A stretch of DNA of 64,000 bases from Bicyclus anynana (lineage: Eukaryota; Arthropoda; Insecta; Lepidoptera; Nymphalidae): positions 2,109,107 to 2,173,106 of the forward strand of contig NC_069084.1 in NCBI RefSeq assembly GCF_947172395.1. The letters are read 5' to 3'. Both the position numbers and the translations under genes were made by a program. This document shows, piece after piece, positions 49,192 through 58,804 of the stretch (the first letter of the stretch is position 1; the number at the start of each line of letters is the position of its first letter). A model generated the notes under the pieces. The model was not told where the DNA came from. It saw only the letters and a program-made list of their open reading frames with translations, and ran no database searches.

Positions 49192-49428
49192 CATCATCAT
49201 CATCATTATCAACCCATATTCGTGGTTAGGCCAACAGTCCACCACGCTGACCCATCGCGAATTAGCAGACTTCACACACGCAGAAAATTAAGAAAATTCT
49301 TTGGTATGCAGGTTTCCTCATGGTGTTTTTCTTCACCGTTAGAGACATGTTGGAGGTGCATGCCCCGGACCGTATTTCCGTCCGGAATCGGAGGTAGAGG
49401 TCATATCCACTGGGCTAGCACAGATTTT
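49192..49428 (-). repeat. SINE-A copy
   Basis: Reverse copy from a (CAT)n end through GGCCAACAGTCCACCACGCT to the head GTCATATCCACTGGGCTAGC. Some internal loss at the LINE-like body. Confidence 0.9.
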
Positions 49429-49499
49429 AATGTGGTTTTCTCTAATAGATAGGTTGATTCAAGATAAAGTTCTGAACCTTTACAACAATAAAGGAGTGG

Positions 49500-49739
49500 T
49501 TCAGGGTTCCACACAACGCTCGAAGTTACATGAGTCCGCTACTCAACCTAACAGATGATTATGATACTGGAGCAACACAAATTAGTACTAACACTAGAAG
49601 ACGGAGTATAACCCAAAGAACCGCAAAACAATAATCAGAGGCGTTTCGAAACAAACCGAACAACTCGAGAACAACCGAGCGGGGTTGGGTTACGCGCGGT
49701 GTTGTTTAGAGACGATTTGGTACCGCCACCAAAATCAGT
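49500..49739 (+). promoter_or_regulatory. CpG-rich candidate 5' exon with splice donor
   Basis: Base composition changes sharply: CGAACAACTCGAGAACAACC-GAGCGGGGTTGGGTTACGCG-CGGTG. The segment ends in CAAAATCA|GTAAGTATAG, a near-perfect donor. No long ORF. This suits a non-coding first exon or promoter region of a plus-strand transcript. Inference only. Confidence 0.3.
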
Positions 49740-49800
49740 AAGTATAGATTTTTTTAAAAACAACTTCTTTACAGTATTTGAATTCAAACTTTCATGAAAG

Positions 49801-50196
49801 TACTGTTACACATGCTCTAAAATAGCATGCTAAAACGTGCTATTAAGTATGCTCCATACAAGCATACTTATCATTAGTTTACATTTGCTAGCAATAAGCA
49901 TGCTATTTTTAATAAGCATGATCAAAGCAAACATTTCAATTACACATGCTAATTTGTATCTATCCCTCTCTGTCTATAGTATCGCGTTAGACAGGGAGAG
50001 ATGAAAGTGAAAAGAATACAGAATTGCAATGCTGATCGACTAGCATATTCAGTAAGCAAACCTGTTCAGACGCACTAAAAGCACGCCCCCTTCCACCCGC
50101 GCAGCAAGTAGCATGCTCATAAATAGCACGACTGTTGATTCTTGAGCAAGCTCGAAATATGTGCTTTCGTGCTTGAAATGAGCATGTGTAACAGTA
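49801..50196 (+). mobile_element. GCATGC-rich MITE, copy 2
   Basis: 396 bp with perfect 17-bp terminal repeats (TACTGTTACACATGCTC at 49801-49817; its reverse complement at 50180-50196). Same interior order as copy 1, reversed. Confidence 0.92.
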
Positions 50197-50629
50197 GCTT
50201 TATTTAAGTAGACTATAAGCATTAGGCATATTTTATATATATGTACTTGAATAATGAAAATTTTAATTGATGTATCAAATTTAGTTTCTGAATTAAGTAA
50301 TGTGTGTTACCGAAGATTTAAACAAAACCCCCGAAGAACTAAGTCTGAAGATGGACTTTTAATTTTTTTAGGCTGAAAATTAATAATTTATATTCCAGAT
50401 ATCTTGTAAAAAATAATTTACTATGCCTCACTTAATAGTACCTATGCGTTTTGTTTAGAATTTATGGTACTTTATGGATCGCTCGATTAGTTACGACTTA
50501 AAAGCATAACAAACAAATAAACAGTCAAACTAACTTTCAGATTTACAATATGTGATCGTGTCTGTTAGCAATATTTTAGACGCTCACTTTGATAATTGAG
50601 ATGTTTTTTGTATAAATTAACAATAAAGG

Positions 50630-50960
50630 GCAAACGTTATAATATATCAGTTTTGCGGACAGTACTCCAGATATTAGGGAAATCTGCGGTTTGCGGCTGA
50701 AACGGAACCTTACTGAGTAACGGGGTAGAATGCATAAATTCATGAGATAAGTTCATCTAGACGGACGAATAATTTTATGTTCATTAACATTTGCATGAAT
50801 AATTATTCATTATTCATTTATACGTATTTCGCCGGAGGCGCTAGTACCCATGAATATCTGGATCATAATGTATCTACATTATAATTGTAATGAAATTGAT
50901 GGATATAGTGAGGGCAGTGTCCGGAAAAAACTACATATCGATTGATGTATTACAGGCAGC
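50630..50960. promoter_or_regulatory. Possible regulatory element with octamer-like site
   Basis: Repeat-free. AACATTTGCATGAATAATTA-TTCATTATTCATTTATACG combines an ATTTGCAT octamer with dense TAAT/ATTA sites, followed by TTTCGCCGGAGGCGC. Motif-based guess. Confidence 0.22.
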
Positions 50961-51042
50961 CTCATAAATTCTTGTGTTTATTACAAGTTTATTAATTCAG
51001 CATTTAATAAGTTGCTTTAATAATGACGGTAATTATGACATA

Positions 51043-51090
51043 CTAGCGGACGCCCGCGACATCGTCCGCGTCGTTAATTGGGAACAGACA
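51043..51090 (-). mobile_element. Helitron-D2 terminus
   Basis: A|CTAGCGGACGCCCGCGACAT-CGTCCGCGTCG, truncated after about 45 bp. Confidence 0.75.
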
Positions 51091-51192
51091 GAAAGGTAAA
51101 ATGTGTAGTGGTACCAATTAAGTATTGATAGATAGGATAATTTGACTTACTTTTTCTGTCAGCATTCCATTTATATTTACATTTTCTCTGAA

Positions 51193-51396
51193 TCTATACT
51201 AATATTATAAGGCTGAAGAGTTTGTTTGTTTGTATGAACGCGTTTATCTCAGGAACTACTGGTCCGATTTGAAATTCTTTCAGTGAAAGATAATTTTAGA
51301 TAGCCCATTTAACGAGGGAGGCTGTAGGCTATATTTTATCCCCGTAATCCTACGGGAATGGAAACCACGCGGGTGAAACCGTGCGGCGTCAGCTAG
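51193..51396 (+). mobile_element. Helitron-D1, full length, clean A|T insertion
   Basis: A|TCTATACTAATATTATAAGG ... CTATTTTATCCCCGTAATCC ... GAAACCGTGCGGCGTCAG-CTAG|T. 204 bp. Best-defined ends of this family in the window. Confidence 0.92.
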
Positions 51397-51634
51397 TCCT
51401 AAATAATTATAACTTAAGGATAATTTATTTTTGCGTAATTGCGTAATAAGATCATTTATAACAAACTACTATATTTTTAGTTTTTATATAAATAGGATTT
51501 ATAAGTGAGTGAAACATTAAATCAAATTCATTTAAATTCAAGCAATTCAGATTAATAGCTACATAAATAAGAGACCGGACTGTAAAGCAAGAAGTGCTGC
51601 ATAGATGGTCTGTTTAATGATGAGCCGAGGTGCT

Positions 51635-51898
51635 AAGCTTAATATGCTTTGGTCCTTAGCGTAATATGCTTTGGTCCTTAGCTCAATATGCTTTGGTCCT
51701 TAGTTTAATATGCTTTGGTCCTAAGCTTAATATGCTTTGGTCCTTAGCGTAATATGCTTTGGTCCTTAGCTCAATATGCTTTGGTCCTTAGTTTAATATG
51801 CTTTGGTCCTAAGCTTAATATGCTTTGGTCCTAAGCTTAATATGCTTTGGTCCTAAGCTTAATATGCTTTGGTCCTAAGCTTAATATGCATTGGTTGT
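51635..51898. repeat. 22-bp satellite, 12 units, with 88-bp higher-order period
   Basis: Units share AATATGCTTTGGTCC and differ in a 7-bp spacer: TAAGCTT (A), TTAGCGT (B), TTAGCTC (C), TTAGTTT (D). Order is A B C D A B C D A A A A', the last with ATTGGTTG. Confidence 0.97.
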
Positions 51899-52029
51899 AG
51901 ATGTAAGATGTACAAGACATGCATGCACATAGGTTAGTGGAACTGAAGGAACGACAGCAACGCTGATACATATTTGTATTATTAAATTATCATCTGCCGT
52001 TGAAGAGCGAGATAACGGTTTTAGATAAA

Positions 52030-52200
52030 CCGAATTTCGATAGTCAAAGTCAAAATCAAAGTCAAAATTCATTAATTTCAAATAGGCTTAGTTTACAAGC
52101 TCTTTCGAAACGTCAGGTAATAATATTAAAGTTATGAGGGTTCCAAACGCGCCTTGGTCCAAGAAGAGCCCACAACAAATTCAGCCAGGTTATGCAGGAT
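52030..52200 (-). mobile_element. LINE tail H copy
   Basis: AGTCAAAATCAAAGTCAAAA-TTCATTAATTTCAAATAGGC, GGTTCCAAACGCGCCTTGGT-CCAAGAAGAGCCCAC, in the reverse order of 33205-33412. Confidence 0.7.
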
Positions 52201-52309
52201 ACGAAACCACCTTTATAATAATTTAACAACACGTTTCTGCTGAACCGACACTCCTTTAGTTTACACACATGAACCCTAAACCCTCCTATCCTGTCACAGT
52301 ACAACTTTA

Positions 52310-52720
52310 ATCATAGCGAAAACACTCATCAAAAAACACTTCAACCTACCCAACACATAGCTACATGCACCGTTTGAAACGAAAAAAGAAACAAATCGTA
52401 TTTTAGAAAAATTTGCATTTTTTATTAGTAAACAATAATCATATTTCAAATTTTTATATTTACAATTTTATAAAATATGTTAACGGGTTTTAAATACTGT
52501 ACCAGTGGGAAACGCGAGCTGATTATGTTACCGAGTGGTTCAATTTACGAGTGAACAGTTACAACCAGTTGTAGAAAAGACATCAACGGGCGTTCAGGAC
52601 CGCTAGCCCACAAATTGCGTTTCTTGTATTCGTGTCAGTGTCGATAATTTTTTTTTTACAACTTTAGATTTTTATCGATGACTGGTTTGCACATGACTAC
52701 GATCTCGTCTGATACGAGTG
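52310..52720. other. Non-coding stretch
   Basis: 52500-52640 is less AT-rich (GAAACGCGAGCTGATTATGT; ATCAACGGGCGTTCAGGACC) and repeat-free; possible regulatory module. Rest AT-rich. Confidence 0.3.
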
Positions 52721-52733
52721 TGGTAGATTGATG

Positions 52734-52786
52734 TTTGTCATCAGATGTCATCGTCTAGACTGATGACGATGACATCTGATGACAAA
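52734..52786. repeat. Perfect 22-bp-arm hairpin
   Basis: TTTGTCATCAGATGTCATCG-TC (52734-52755) pairs exactly with 52765-52786 across a 9-nt loop (TAGACTGAT). TTGAT/ATCAA extends the stem with one mismatch. Confidence 0.95.
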
Positions 52787-52877
52787 TCAAATAATTAATA
52801 TTATTGTCATCAGATCAGCTGGCCTTTTCAATAGCTTGGAATACCTTTAGTTCATATAACCAACTAGCTATTGTTAG

Positions 52878-53010
52878 TCATAGACTTATAAAACAGGCAG
52901 ACAGTATTTCGCCGTCGAACAACTGAAGCGCCATAATAGCGTTGAGTGTGTGAGTGTGAAGTGTATTTCCGAAATCTATGAAATGAATGGCAGTCTGTCT
53001 ATAACTAAAT
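52878..53010 (+). repeat. Repeat P copy
   Basis: GTCATAGACTTATAAAACAGGCAGACAG, GTCGAACAACTGAAGCGCCA, GAGTGTGTGAGTGTGAAG, matching 39335-39450. Confidence 0.6.
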
Positions 53011-53320
53011 GTGCATCTGTGTGCGTGTCAGTATGTTCGTTTATATGCGAACTAGTAGAATTAGGGTTTGTTTTTATTTTTATTTTAGTTTAGGAGATGG
53101 TGTCTGGACTTTTACGTCTATGTTGTAAGTAATTCTTAAATCACGTCATTCACTGTTTATTTAAAAAAAACATACATACAGCCGAACGTAGAACCTCCTT
53201 CTTTTTGGAAGTCGTTTAAAAAGTGAGTTTTTTTTCCAAAAAACGGGACTAATTACTTTATATATTTAACGATTTTTTTGTATGTACCTACCTACTGTTA
53301 ACGGTCTCATTTAAAAAATT

Positions 53321-53392
53321 TACATCTAGTTGGGAACCACAGATTTTTCCGGGACTTATGAACGCGCGGATGAAGTCGCGGGCGTCCGCTAG
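53321..53392 (+). mobile_element. Helitron-D2 3' end
   Basis: CACAGATTTTTCCGGGACTT...GCGCGGATGAAGTCGCGGGC-GTCCG-CTAG before T; 5' part missing. Confidence 0.75.
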
Positions 53393-53622
53393 TCAACAAA
53401 TAAAATGAATAAGTAAGCATAGAAATCGAAAGCTATTTCCCATAAGCGTTTCGGTGCTATTAACAATATATTATGTTATTCATATAAACTGGTTGGGCAG
53501 GCAAAGTGCCGCGAGAGTGATAAAAAGATAACTAGCCACCTCAGGGCGTTGGAGATTACCATCAGCTGATGTTGATATGACAACCGCGGCTGTGCGTAAA
53601 AGGGTTTCGTGTTATAGAGCCG

Positions 53623-53803
53623 ATACATCTGTTTATTAATAAATACCACTTTTTTTAGATAATGGATGCAACTACTTTGGCTCTCGATTCTCATAGCATT
53701 AGTTTGGAAACAGAAACTCATCATCAAATTTCTTTTTTATGAAAATTAATGAATTTTTGTAAATTGTAAAATGATATTTTTTTGGAAAGATCGTTTTAAA
53801 TGG
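53623..53803. repeat. Duplicated segment Y, copy 1
   Basis: About 178 bp nearly identical to 55463-55641 (CATCTGTTTATTAATAAATA ... GAAAGATCGTTTTAAATGGT). The minus-strand ORF here is not independently supported. Confidence 0.88.
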
Positions 53804-53804
53804 T

Positions 53805-54320
53805 AAAAAGATTAAATTGTTAACTGTAAAATTAAAAATAGTTTTAATTTTTTTTAACTTCGTGTATCAAGATAATATTATAATAAGTAAGCGAAAGTAT
53901 AAAAAAAATAATAATCAATTGATTTACATTGAACATAAGTTACTGTCTGAATAAACGGAATTTGAGTTTGACTGTATTATTTTATACCAGAACATGAAAA
54001 TTTCTGTTTTTTACGGCACCCAGACATGAATTCCAACCACGTTCATAAGTCTTTAGGAAACGTTACCGCATGGGTTAGTTGGCTTTTCGCGGAGGATAGC
54101 TAAATAAATAAATCCTTATATATTCATGATGAACTTCCGCAAAGTAACGCCTGCTTATATCCAATACACGAATAAAGTCAGATACCTATCTTCTAAAAAG
54201 ATAGCGATATTTCCAAATGTTATTAATCTAAATTAATAGCAACATCCATTGCTGCAATTATATTTAAACGGTCAAATTGCTCTTGCAGACAGAGTAATGT
54301 ACACAAAAGTCTACGAGAGC
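53805..54320. other. AT-rich non-coding stretch
   Basis: Long A/T runs; no recognised repeats, hairpins or exon signals. Confidence 0.35.
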
Positions 54321-54324
54321 AATA

Positions 54325-54611
54325 AAGTAAATGACACGATGCTCATTCCGAGTCACTCTTAGTGGATGCTGGGAGCTCGATTGCAACGGACGCGTGACGC
54401 GAGCTTTGCCATCGTCGGTAAAATATTTACGTGAAAACTTTTACGGAAATTCTGTTTCAATTTATTTTGTGTATGCGTACACAAAAAACATTCGTAAGCA
54501 TTTGACATTTATTTATTGAAAGTGGACTGAAGGTGACTGTGTTTATTTTGAGTGTATTTTTCTTTTTTTTTTACTTTTTAAAGTATTGAGGTAAAATCGT
54601 ATGTGAAACCG
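54325..54611 (+). promoter_or_regulatory. Candidate promoter and 5' non-coding exon
   Basis: GCTCATTCCGAGTCACTC offers an initiator-like CATTC with GGAGC about 28 bases downstream (four of five downstream-element positions). A GC-rich tract follows (GATTGCAACGGACGCGTGAC-GCGAGC) and GTGAAACC|GTAAGTTT gives a strong donor at 54611. A nearer donor (CGTCG|GTAAAA, 54420) is weaker. No conserved ORF. Inference. Confidence 0.27.
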
Positions 54612-54619
54612 TAAGTTTT

Positions 54620-55360
54620 TTTTTGTAATAAATAATATGTTATTAATTTTATTCGTACCCATTATTTTAATTTCATATTTCGTATCGTATTACGTCAAGA
54701 AATTGCAAATGATTATTATAAATGAACGATTTATTCAATAAATTAATTAAATACATTGCATAAATATCAATCAACCGATTTAGCTGCAAATGGATGAGTA
54801 TTAATTAAAAAATAGCGAGAGGTGTTTAAGTTATTTTGATCTCCGTCTCAACAATTTAAACCTATGGATATACCGACTTCGTTCTCGCAAATCAAACGGA
54901 AATCCATATAAATAAAAATTAAAATTAAAATAGTATATTTCGTCATCGTCTTTATCGTCAAAATATCAATCCTTACGTCAATAGGTACTCCATTTACTAT
55001 AAAGGTATATTATCTAATCATATCTGAAAATTGCATGAAAATATTTGTTCTTATTTTGGAGATTAACGTAAACATAGAGAGAAAGAAAAACGAAGAAAAG
55101 CCGGTGTTTTAAAGTCCAATACCTACATGTGTATTTTTAAATATATATATAGGACTTATATCTTTTCAAGTATGACTAATTATTTCCCCCAACTAAGGAG
55201 AGGCTTACATACTCACTAAATCATATTAGAGCCTCGCGATAGATATGTTACAGATCCCCTTCCTCATACAAAAATTACCCTCGTGAAGTAGGTAAACATA
55301 ATCGATAAATAAAATAAACTTGAAATAGTCAACTGTCTTCCATCATTGTACCTAATTATA
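54620..55360. other. AT-rich non-coding stretch
   Basis: No recognised repeat or exon. (TA)n-like tract near 55142. Confidence 0.35.
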
Positions 55361-55741
55361 CGTTTACAGCTGTGATTTTCTCAAAAACTTTTAAATGGGT
55401 TTTCATTATGAAAATACATATTTTTAGTAAGTAATGTTATTATAAGTACCTTCATAAGTATGTACATCTGTTTATTAATAAATACCACTTTTTTAGATAA
55501 TGGATGCAACTACTTTGGCTCTCGATTCTCATAGCATTAGTTTGAAAACAGAAACTCATCATCAAATTTTGTTTTTATGAAAATTAATGAATTTTTGTAA
55601 ATTGTAAAATGATATTTTTTTAGAAAGATCGTTTTAAATGGTATCTACGTTAACAGTTGTGATTTTCTCAAAAACTTCTAAATGAGTTTTCATTATGAAT
55701 ATACATATTTTTAATAGGTAATAAGTACCTTCATAAGTACC
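55361..55741. repeat. Segment X-Y-X': Y copy 2 flanked by a direct repeat
   Basis: X (55361-55462, GTTTACAGCTGTGATTTTCT...ATAAGTACCTTCATAAGTA) recurs as X' (55648-55741). Between them lies Y (55463-55641), the near-identical copy of 53623-53803. Confidence 0.85.
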
Positions 55742-55744
55742 TTA

Positions 55745-56385
55745 CTTATGAAGATGTCCTTTTAACATAATTTTATTAAGTCTATGTAATTCGAAATACA
55801 ATAGATAAGTTATTAATAAAAATAAACTTCACAATAGTACAAGTTATGTTTATTTCGTTTTTGAGCAACGTTATCATATAGAAAACATGTGTAACCTAAA
55901 CCTTGTTTTTATTGCGTATCATGCGTTTTTTTTTTTGCTTCAGTGCATTTTGCATGCCTATAATTTACAATTCATGATTGTTACCACAGAATAAAGAATG
56001 ATCCAGAATGAGTCTTTACAGCAGCGTGATAAAGTCGATGAAACCCATAAAACCCAAAAATTACGCGTCTCCTTGACATCTGCATATGCAAACTTTTTTC
56101 ATAATTTGTATTTCAACATTTAACACTAACAACAATTACGTAAATTTATATAATAATCAATAATTACCATATTCCATCTTATTTCTTTAGTTTTTGTAAA
56201 AAGTTTTAAAATATTTAAGACGCCATTTTCTATCGAATAATATTGAAAATTACTGATGCGACGCTTCGTGTCGTACTGACTCGAGAATGTATTCGTTTTT
56301 GAATTTTGTATTTGGAACGGCTACGACACCGTAGTGTTTCGTGCGCTCTATCTGCATATTATTCTTTATTCTGTGATTGTTACTT
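55745..56385. other. AT-rich stretch with one GC-richer patch
   Basis: 56250-56345 (GATGCGACGCTTCGTGTCGT; ACGGCTACGACACCGTAGTG) is less AT-rich with short inverted motifs. No gene recognised. Confidence 0.3.
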
Positions 56386-56389
56386 ATAT

Positions 56390-56470
56390 CGTTAGTTTAG
56401 TGGTTATCTATGAGGCTTCGTAATATGAGGTCTTGGATTTGAGACCTGACTATGTAGTAGGTATAGAGAT
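56390..56470 (+). repeat. SINE-F head, degraded
   Basis: CGTTAGTTTAGTGGTTATCT A box, GGTCTTGGATTTGAGACC decayed B box. Confidence 0.5.
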
Positions 56471-56515
56471 TTTATTTTCTCCAATTAGTCGGTTGTAGAA
56501 AATAAAATCTCTATA
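56462..56515. repeat. 19-bp-arm inverted repeat
   Basis: TATAGAGATTTTATTTTCT (56462-56480) and AGAAAATAAAATCTCTATA (56497-56515). The loop AATTAGTCGGTTG recurs at 56815 on the far side of the SINE-A insertion. Confidence 0.88.
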
Positions 56516-56524
56516 CTACACTTA

Positions 56525-56808
56525 GCCGTGATAGCCCAGTGAATATGACCTCTGCCTCCGATTCCGGAGGCAGTGGGTTCGAATCCGCTTTCAGTTGTGT
56601 GCATTTTAAGAAATTAAATATCACGTGTCTCAAACGGTGAAGGAAAAACATCGTGATGAAACCTGCATACCAGAGAATATTCTTAATTCTCTGCGTGTGT
56701 GAAGTTTGCCAATCCGCATTGGGCCAGCGTGGTGGACTATTGGCCTAACCCCTCTCATTCTGAGAGGAAACTCGAGCTTAGCAGTGAGCCGAATATGGGT
56801 TAGTATGG
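56525..56808 (+). repeat. SINE-A, near full length
   Basis: GCCGTGATAGCCCAGTGAAT head, duplicated GGAGG, B box GGGTTCGAATCC followed by a short deletion, complete body to GAATATGGGTTAG. Confidence 0.93.
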
Positions 56809-56829
56809 TGGTAATTAGTCGGTTGGAGT

Positions 56830-56900
56830 GTTGGGAATCGAACCCACGATCTTTCGATACTAAGTTTGGTACCTTTATCGAGGAGATATTGAGGCGACTG
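56830..56900 (-). repeat. tRNA-like SINE head (SINE-G related)
   Basis: Minus strand: CGCCTCAATATCTCCTCGAT...GATCGTGGGTTCGATTCCCAACA. Clear B box; A box degraded. Confidence 0.5.
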
Positions 56901-56953
56901 AACTATCACCAACAATTTACAATGATCTAAAAAATATATATTAACAAGTCAAA

Positions 56954-57211
56954 ATGAAGTTGCAGGAATTTAAATTTAAATTACTTATTAGATATAATAT
57001 TCATACTACGGACGGAACCCTGTTTATTGGAGTTCAAACTCACGCTTATTTTTTTATACCACCCGTCAAACCGCAGTTAACAGTTGAGTGTGGTTTTGAC
57101 TCGCTCCAGTTAATCCGTAAGCAGTTACCTTCCATTGACAGTCAAGCGACACCTTCGGCTTTAATTGCTTTCTATGCTCATATAATTATAATGGCTCTTG
57201 AGCCTTTATAA
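56954..57211 (+). CDS. 85-aa ORF, unassigned
   Basis: ATG frame with A at -3: MKLQEFKFKLLIRYNIHTTD, GTLFIGVQTHAYFFIPPVKP, QLTVECGFDSLQLIRKQLPS, then a hydrophobic end (ALIAFYAHIIIMALEPL). Protein-like composition, no known motif, no promoter or splice support. It lies between a SINE and a foldback MITE. Confidence 0.2.
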   Translation: MKLQEFKFKLLIRYNIHTTDGTLFIGVQTHAYFFIPPVKPQLTVECGFDSLQLIRKQLPSIDSQATPSALIAFYAHIIIMALEPL

Positions 57212-57312
57212 TTTAAATATTTACTTATTTGTGTTTAAATGGAAAATCCAGGTTGTAGTTTGACCTACTGACCCTTTTATGTGAGTCCTTTGAAAGATAT
57301 CGTCACATTTTA

Positions 57313-57745
57313 TTTAGCCGCAATCGCACGAGAGTTTTTTTAACGGACTTTAAACAAGCGTTCAAATATATAAAGTTAAATGAAGGTCTATTTCCACTGC
57401 CCAAAATTTAAAATGCAACACTGCTCGAAAAAAAACGCGTCAAGTCTTTGTTGTGTGAACATATACTTGGGTATGCATTTGTTCTATTTTAACGCTTTTT
57501 TAACTTCCTTTAAAAAAATCTGTCGTGCTAATGGGGGCTAAATTGTACCAAAATTTAGGTTCTAAACCCCTATTCGCACGAGCGCTTATTTAACGGACGT
57601 TAAAAATCCGTTCAAATAGAACAAATGCATTCCCAAGTAATTTTGGGCGTTAGAAATAAACCTCCATTTAACTTCATAGTATATTTGAACGCTTTTTTAA
57701 CGCCCGTTAAAAATACGCTCGTGCGACTGGATAGTAACTCATTTA
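57313..57745. mobile_element. Nested foldback MITE
   Basis: Outer arms 57320-57405 and 57650-57740 are inverted copies (GCAATCGCACGAGAGTTTTT ... CTCGTGCGACTGG). Inner arms 57463-57535 and 57563-57645 are another inverted pair (CATTTGTTCTATTTTAACGC ... CAAATAGAACAAATG). All four share GCACGAGCG..TTTAACGG..GTTAAAAA. Confidence 0.85.
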
Positions 57746-57764
57746 AAGAAGAACGACAGATTTA

Positions 57765-58125
57765 AGCAATTGTTTAGGCCATCCCGGGTAGGAGGGCACC
57801 ACAGCCAATCGAGAAAAAAGAGCACACGAAAGTTAAAGGAATTTCATATATGGATAGTCTTCCCCACAGGGGAAAATTGCTTTGGGCATAAGTAATTTAA
57901 TCAGTAAGAGCTCAGTAATTTGAAGCCCTACCTCTTTTCTGTTACGGGGACGAACTAAATCAGAAAACCCTTGCGTTTTATCCCAGTCCGTTGGACTATT
58001 GTCATGCCGATTCTTAGAACAGTTTCTACATGTTTTATCTACCCATATCTCTACGTATAATCCCTACCCTAGTTAAAAACCTTTTGCACGCCACTGTGCA
58101 TCTGCCTTTGCTTATGGACATATCC
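57765..58125 (+). repeat. Repeat Q, copy 1 (internal deletion)
   Basis: TTTAGGCCATCCCGGGTAGG, CCAATCGAGAAAAAAGAGCA-CACGAAAGTTAAAG, GTTGGACTATTGTCATGCCG, then directly CGTATAATCCCTACCCTAGT-TAAAAACC...CACGCCACTG. Confidence 0.8.
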
Positions 58126-58165
58126 AATCCAGTCCAGTCCTGGATATGTCTATAACTATTTAAGA

Positions 58166-58800
58166 AATTATTTAGGCCATACCCTCTAGGGGGGGCACCA
58201 GAGCCAATCGAGAAAAAACAGCACACGAAAGTTAAAGCAATTTCTTAAAAGGATAGGGGGGCCCACAGGGAAAGTTTTCGGGCATCAAGTTACTAAGCAC
58301 TGGATCCATGTTGCTGCAACGGGGATTCACTAAACCAGAGAGTCCTTGCGTTTGATCCCAATCCGTTGGACTATTGTCATGCCGATTCTTAGAACAGTTT
58401 TTACATGTTTTATCTACCCATATCATATAGAGGATTACCAGCAAAATCTCTGTATAACTTGCTTAAAGACCTTGGCCTCTCTAGAAGTGCAGCTAGTTCT
58501 ATATTAGAACGAGTATCCAAAGCTGCTCTAATAGGATCTTACCAAATTTGGATAGGTAGGGAGAACAACACGAGCAGAGAAGGGGAGTGTTGATCGATCG
58601 TCAAGGAATTCCTTAACCCTACATCCAGTAGTCACAAGTCCTGGACTTTGCTTGGTGTTTTTCTCTCTACCACGCGATGGACCCGGCACCCGCACGGTGA
58701 ATCCATGGAATGGATATTCATCTCACGTATAATCCCTACCCTAGTTAAAAACCTTTTGCACGCCACTGTGCATCTGCCTTTCTTAGTTATTACTAATTGA
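58166..58800 (+). repeat. Repeat Q, copy 2 (longer)
   Basis: Same order as copy 1 but retains 58432-58724, absent from copy 1. That segment is open on the plus strand as RGLPAKSLYNLLKDLGLSRS, AASSILERVSKAALIGSYQI, WIGREN. The helix-turn-helix-like look suggests part of an element-encoded protein; family unknown. Confidence 0.75.
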
Positions 58801-58804
58801 AACC

